Shown: positions 8,118-9,999 of the stretch, in pieces | Layout: each line of letters starts with the position of its first letter | Numbering within the stretch: the first letter of the stretch is position 1 | Source of the DNA: Acidimicrobiia bacterium | Lineage (GTDB): Bacteria > Actinomycetota > Acidimicrobiia > Acidimicrobiales > Acidimicrobilacustridaceae | Assembly: GCA_016462055.1 (NCBI GenBank) | Contig: JAEMTX010000007.1 | Span: 16,681 to 26,679, forward strand | Direction of reading: 5' to 3' | Length of the DNA stretch: 9,999 bases | Notes under the pieces: model-generated | What the model was told of the DNA's origin: nothing | Databases searched by the model: none | What the model saw: the letters and a program-made list of their open reading frames with translations, nothing else | Made by a program: the position numbers and the translations under genes

Positions 8118-8596
8118 GCGCGCCGCACGATAATTGGCATTGGCGTGCCGGTCCGGTTGAACCCGGCCCCACCGTGGTCTTCGACATGGATGGTGTGCTG
8201 TCGAACGCCAGCGATCGTCAACACCACATTGCCAATCGCGATTGGAATGCGTTTTTTGAAGCGTGTGGCGAGGACGAGGTCATCCATGAACTATCACGAT
8301 TACTCAGTCTTCTAGCGCCTGATCTTCATGTGGTCTTACTGACCGCACGACCATTGCGCGTGCAGCCGCAAACGCTTGAATGGCTTGCTCGCCATGACTT
8401 ACGTTGGGACCTGTTGTGTATGCGTCCTGACCGATCAGGACAAGAAGCATGGCAATTTAAACAACAGACCGTTAGCGAATTACGCGAGTTCGGATTCGAT
8501 TTGAAACTTGCGTTTGAAGACGACCGGAAGAACGCCGACATGTTTCACAGCGAAGGCATTCCGTGCGTTTACATCCACTCGGGGTACTACGAGTAG
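8114..8596 (+). CDS. HAD phosphatase resembling the PNKP 3'-phosphatase domain
   Basis: A 160-aa single-domain haloacid-dehalogenase phosphatase, predicted cytosolic. Motif I is [10 protein letters not shown] with the Asp pair D24/D26, motif II is LLTARP with T77, a candidate motif III lysine is K116, and motif IV is [11 protein letters not shown] with E135-D137. The order, the compact cap and the ending (EDDR, then a short strand, then SGYYE) resemble the C-terminal 3'-phosphatase domain of T4 polynucleotide kinase, which hydrolyses 3'-phosphates on DNA or RNA ends. No kinase domain is attached, and the substrate here is unknown. A GTG start at 8114 gives a GTGA overlap with the acs stop, implying translational coupling. 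The next in-frame ATG (about 8186) would cut off the motif I aspartates. Base use differs from the neighbours: about 53% GC over 8161-8580 with stretches near 43%, and four TTA leucine codons. Recent acquisition or relaxed selection is possible. A nucleotidase or other small HAD phosphatase remains an alternative. Confidence 0.7.
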   Translation: MSAPHDNWHWRAGPVEPGPTVVFDMDGVLSNASDRQHHIANRDWNAFFEACGEDEVIHELSRLLSLLAPDLHVVLLTARPLRVQPQTLEWLARHDLRWDLLCMRPDRSGQEAWQFKQQTVSELREFGFDLKLAFEDDRKNADMFHSEGIPCVYIHSGYYE

Positions 8597-8600
8597 TTCG

Positions 8601-8624
8601 TTTCGCGTTAGTCGCGGAAGTTTT
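8601..8624 (+). terminator. Probable intrinsic terminator of the acs-HAD transcript
   Basis: TTTCGCG (8601-8607) pairs with CGCGGAA (8613-8619) around a TTAGT loop, giving a 7-bp stem with one G-T pair. GTTTTCG follows directly on the plus strand. It lies 4 bp after the HAD stop and overlaps the last codons of convergent yajQ. On the minus strand the G-T pair becomes a C-A mismatch and no T run follows, so it should act mainly on plus-strand transcripts. The T run is short, so strength is uncertain. Confidence 0.5.
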
Positions 8625-9096
8625 CGAACTGCAATGGGATCTCGAGATCAACCTCTTTGAGCCCTGCGATAACGGCCTGTAGGTCGTCACGCTTTTTGCC
8701 GGTGACACGAACTTGTTCGCCTTGAGTCTGCGAAGAAACACCTTTAAGGCCGAGTTCTTTGATCGCCTTGTTGACGGCCTTGGCTTTCTCGCTGGAAATG
8801 CCGGCAACGATTTTGATGGTCTGACGAACCGTGCTGCTTGCGGCATCTTCGACTTTTCCATAGTCAAGGGACTTGAGCGACACCTTCCGCTTGACCAACT
8901 TCTCTTCAAGAACCTGGCGAACGGCATTGAGCCGATCGGGGCTTGCCGACTTCATCTCGATGGAGAGCTCTTTGTATTCGACTGATGAGTTGGTGTTTTT
9001 GAAATCAAAGCGAGTGGTGAGTTCACGCGACGCCTGATCGACAGCATTGCGAACTTCCTGCTCATCGACCTCGGACACAACATCGAAGCTCGGCAT
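8608..9096 (-). CDS. yajQ: YajQ-family nucleotide-binding protein (UPF0234)
   Basis: A 162-aa cytosolic protein matching the YajQ family (E. coli YajQ is 163 aa) along its whole length. It begins with MPSFDVVSEVDEQEVRNAVDQA, continues with RFDFKNT at about 29-35, and carries LDYGKVEDA, KIVAGISSEKAK and KAIKELGLKGVSSQ in the middle, then VRVTGKKRDDLQAVIA and the ending LQFENFRD. Members fold as two ferredoxin-like domains and bind nucleic acids or nucleotides. Some proteobacterial members bind cyclic di-GMP, but whether this one does cannot be told from sequence. The ATG at 9094-9096 has a GAGGA site (plus 9102-9106) 5 bp upstream. It converges with the HAD gene with only 11 bp between stops. 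No -10-like sequence is visible between it and tRNA-Tyr, so it may be expressed by readthrough from the tRNA. Confidence 0.93.
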   Translation of the reverse strand: MPSFDVVSEVDEQEVRNAVDQASRELTTRFDFKNTNSSVEYKELSIEMKSASPDRLNAVRQVLEEKLVKRKVSLKSLDYGKVEDAASSTVRQTIKIVAGISSEKAKAVNKAIKELGLKGVSSQTQGEQVRVTGKKRDDLQAVIAGLKEVDLEIPLQFENFRD

Positions 9097-9117
9097 GGAT
9101 TTCCTCGTTTCGACCGA

Positions 9118-9131
9118 TCGCCCCGGGGCGA
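9118..9131. repeat. 14-bp perfect palindrome upstream of yajQ
   Basis: TCGCCCCGGGGCGA is a perfect 14-bp palindrome, 12 bp upstream of the yajQ Shine-Dalgarno site. With no loop it is a poor RNA hairpin but a reasonable dimer-binding site. It could equally be a chance GC-rich palindrome. Confidence 0.4.
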
Positions 9132-9148
9132 AGGTGAGTGGGTTCCAG

Positions 9149-9180
9149 CCGGCAGCCCCGCCCGACGGGCGGGGAGCCGG
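9149..9180 (-). terminator. GC-rich hairpin after tRNA-Tyr (processing or termination signal)
   Basis: An inner 8-bp stem CCCCGCCC (9156-9163) / GGGCGGGG (9167-9174) closes on a GAC triloop. It is extended by CCGGC (9149-9153) / GCCGG (9176-9180) across a small internal bulge. It starts 2 nt after the encoded CCA of tRNA-Tyr, reading the minus strand. No T run follows, so it is not a textbook intrinsic terminator. It could be a U-less terminator or a 3' processing structure between tRNA and yajQ. Confidence 0.45.
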
Positions 9181-9181
9181 A

Positions 9182-9266
9182 TGGTGGGCCGGGATGGATT
9201 CGAACCATCGAAGGCAGAACCGACGGGTTTACAGCCCGTTCCCTTTGGCCACTCGGGCACCGACCC
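9182..9266 (-). tRNA. tRNA-Tyr (anticodon GTA)
   Basis: A class II tRNA with a complete cloverleaf. The acceptor GGGTCGG pairs with CCGGCCC with one T-G pair, and the D stem is CCC/GGG. The anticodon stem ACGGG/CCCGT holds the loop CTGTAAA, so the anticodon is GTA, reading TAC and TAT. A 13-nt variable arm follows, as bacterial tRNA-Tyr requires. The T arm is GATGG-TTCGAAT-CCATC. The discriminator is A and CCA is encoded (plus 9182-9184). It sits between the GNAT gene and yajQ on the same strand. Confidence 0.97.
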
Positions 9267-9277
9267 TGAAGGGGGGA

Positions 9278-9307
9278 ACCTTAGCGGAGCACTGTGGGGG
9301 CTCCGAA
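9278..9307 (-). promoter_or_regulatory. Possible tRNA-Tyr promoter
   Basis: On the minus strand TAAGGT (plus 9278-9283) lies 11 bp before the tRNA 5' end and resembles an actinobacterial -10. TTCGGA (plus 9302-9307) lies 18 bp upstream as a partial -35 (3 of 6 matches to TTGACA). The spacing is acceptable but the -35 is weak. Confidence 0.35.
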
Positions 9308-9335
9308 TGGGCATCTCGGGGAGGAGATGCAGTGC
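9285..9335 (-). repeat. Tandem inverted repeats between GNAT gene and tRNA-Tyr
   Basis: Two neighbouring hairpins occupy the 80-bp spacer: CGGAGC (9285-9290) with GCTCCG (9300-9305), and GCATCTC (9311-9317) with GAGATGC (9324-9330, 6-nt loop). A third pairing, GCACTG (9289-9294) with CAGTGC (9330-9335), encloses the second hairpin and excludes the first. The second hairpin is 17 bp after the GNAT stop and may terminate that transcript, although no T run follows on the minus strand. Confidence 0.45.
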
Positions 9336-9346
9336 CGATGTTGGGC

Positions 9347-9892
9347 TCAGAGCATCCGTTGCATGAGGACAACGTCGAGCCACTTGCCAAATTTTCGACC
9401 GACTTCCCGTTCGGTTCCTACCGCGGCGAAGCCCAGCGACTGATGAAGTCCGATCGAGGCATCGTGGCCACCAACGATTCGGGCCATAACCGAATGGAAT
9501 CCACGGGCTGCGCCAATCTCGAGAAGTTCGCCCAGAAGGGCTCGGGCCACCCCTTGTCCGCGGAAGTCGGTATGGACATAGACCGAGTCCTCGACCGTGG
9601 TGGCATAGGCCGGCCGGTCTCGGTAGGGCGAAAGTGAGGCAAAGCCCACAACCTGGCCGTCGATTTCGGCCACGACCACGGCCATCGCCCCAGAACGCTG
9701 GTCGAGCCAGGCCAGTTGGTCTTCGAGCGACCGAGGGACCAGATCAAAGGTCACGGTGGAGCCGGTGACCTCGATGTTGTAGATCTCACGGGTCGCTTCG
9801 GCATCTTCGGGGCAGGCGAGACGTAGGTTCACACCGGTCACCGTACCGGCGGCTCCGGTCGTGAGTTGGGAATCCCCTGTGGGGCGTGCCAA
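9347..9892 (-). CDS. GNAT N-acetyltransferase, phosphinothricin acetyltransferase-like
   Basis: A 181-aa cytosolic acetyltransferase that would move acetyl from acetyl-CoA to an amine. The pattern matches the PAT/MnaT branch (COG1247 type): IYN at 37-39, STVTFD at 45-50, FASLSPYRDRPAY at 84-96, TVEDSVYV at 99-106 with the family's catalytic-type glutamate E101, the acetyl-CoA loop RGQGVA at 111-116, GGHDASIGLHQSLGF at 141-155 and VGRKFGKWLDVVLM at 164-177. Relatives acetylate phosphinothricin, methionine sulfone or similar amino-acid-like compounds; the substrate here is unknown. The start is a TTG at 9890-9892 with an excellent Shine-Dalgarno site. This adds about 20 residues before the usual family N-terminus. 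A GTG at residue 21 is the alternative. Only 33 bp separate its start from the divergent tRNA-Thr. Confidence 0.88.
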   Translation of the reverse strand: MARPTGDSQLTTGAAGTVTGVNLRLACPEDAEATREIYNIEVTGSTVTFDLVPRSLEDQLAWLDQRSGAMAVVVAEIDGQVVGFASLSPYRDRPAYATTVEDSVYVHTDFRGQGVARALLGELLEIGAARGFHSVMARIVGGHDASIGLHQSLGFAAVGTEREVGRKFGKWLDVVLMQRML

Positions 9893-9904
9893 GATAACGC
9901 CTCC
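9890..9904 (-). promoter_or_regulatory. Ribosome binding site fixing the TTG start of the GNAT gene
   Basis: The minus strand reads AAAGGAGG, with the GGAGG core at plus 9900-9904, then 7 bp, then TTG (plus CAA at 9890-9892). This is the best Shine-Dalgarno match in the window. It favours the TTG over the GTG 20 codons further in. Confidence 0.75.
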
Positions 9905-9907
9905 TTT

Positions 9908-9923
9908 GTCGGGCTTGCCCGAC
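9908..9923. repeat. Hairpin between GNAT gene and tRNA-Thr
   Basis: GTCGGGC (9908-9914) and GCCCGAC (9917-9923) form a perfect inverted repeat around two bases; as RNA this would be a 6-bp stem with a tetraloop. It fills most of the 33-bp divergent spacer, between the GNAT Shine-Dalgarno site and the first base of tRNA-Thr. It could be an operator, part of the GNAT leader, or a 5' structure of the tRNA precursor. Confidence 0.5.
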
Positions 9924-9925
9924 GC

Positions 9926-9999
9926 GCCCCCTTAGCTCAGTCGGCAGAGCGTTTCCATGGTAAGGAAAAGGTCGACAGTTCGATTCTGTCAGGGGGCTC
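9926..9999 (+). tRNA. tRNA-Thr (anticodon GGT), 3' CCA region at window edge
   Basis: A full cloverleaf is visible. The acceptor GCCCCCT (9926-9932) pairs fully with AGGGGGC (9991-9997). The D stem is GCTC/GAGC. The anticodon stem TTTCC/GGAAA holds loop ATGGTAA, giving anticodon GGT for ACC and ACT. The variable loop is AGGTC and the T arm GACAG-TTCGATT-CTGTC. The discriminator is T at 9998. The final base C may begin an encoded CCA, but the window ends there. It may be the first of a tRNA cluster beyond the window. Confidence 0.95.

Noticed and set aside
9047..9637. 196-codon plus-strand reading frame across yajQ, tRNA-Tyr and the GNAT gene
   Set aside because: It runs through a certain tRNA and two certain minus-strand genes, so it cannot be a real gene.
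9347..9892. Idea that the GNAT protein is the lysine acetyltransferase controlling Acs K610
   Set aside because: Its motifs place it with phosphinothricin/amino-acid acetyltransferases, not Pat or AcuA. It is also in a separate unit on the other strand.
9908..9923. Intrinsic terminator reading of the GTCGGGC/GCCCGAC hairpin
   Set aside because: No T run follows on either strand and it lies between two divergent gene starts, where a terminator would have no upstream gene to serve.
1..9999. Mobile elements, CRISPR arrays, integration sites or a defence island
   Set aside because: No transposase, integrase or spaced repeat array is visible. Nearly all the sequence is accounted for by housekeeping genes, and no tRNA 3'-end duplication was seen near either tRNA.

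Overview
The window reads as ordinary bacterial chromosome of about 57% GC by eye. It is probably from an actinobacterium, and an Acidimicrobiia-like lineage would fit. That placement is an inference from the protein flavour, the nuoL-M-N order followed by a MidA/NDUFAF7-type methyltransferase, the TTG/GTG starts with strong Shine-Dalgarno sites, and a tRNA-Tyr with an encoded CCA end. No marker gene in the window settles it.

Bases 1-6108 (+) hold the tail of a complex I (NADH:quinone oxidoreductase) operon: nuoL, cut by the window edge, then nuoM and nuoN. These are the three antiporter-like proton-pumping membrane subunits. An intact SAM-dependent methyltransferase of the MidA/NDUFAF7 family follows 31 bp after nuoN. 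Its mitochondrial homologue is a complex I assembly factor, so its position at the end of the nuo operon is meaningful. Gaps in this block are 17, 4 and 31 bp, consistent with one transcript.

Bases 6109-8624 (+) hold acetyl-CoA synthetase (acs, 652 aa from the ATG at 6159). Overlapping its stop by 4 bp (GTGA) is a 160-aa HAD phosphatase that resembles the 3'-phosphatase domain of T4-type polynucleotide kinase. A hairpin with a short T run at 8601-8624 probably ends this transcript. It overlaps the last codons of the convergent yajQ.

Bases 8608-9892 (-) hold yajQ, tRNA-Tyr(GTA) and a GNAT N-acetyltransferase of the phosphinothricin acetyltransferase-like type, transcribed in the order GNAT, tRNA-Tyr, yajQ. 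The two intergenic stretches around the tRNA are rich in inverted repeats. tRNA-Thr(GGT) starts divergently at 9926 (+) and runs to the window edge.

I found no mobile element, CRISPR array, phage module or defence island. The most unusual items are the stand-alone PNKP-like phosphatase coupled to acs, the methyltransferase attached to the nuo operon, and the compact hairpin-rich tRNA spacers. None amounts to clear evidence of a new multi-gene system.
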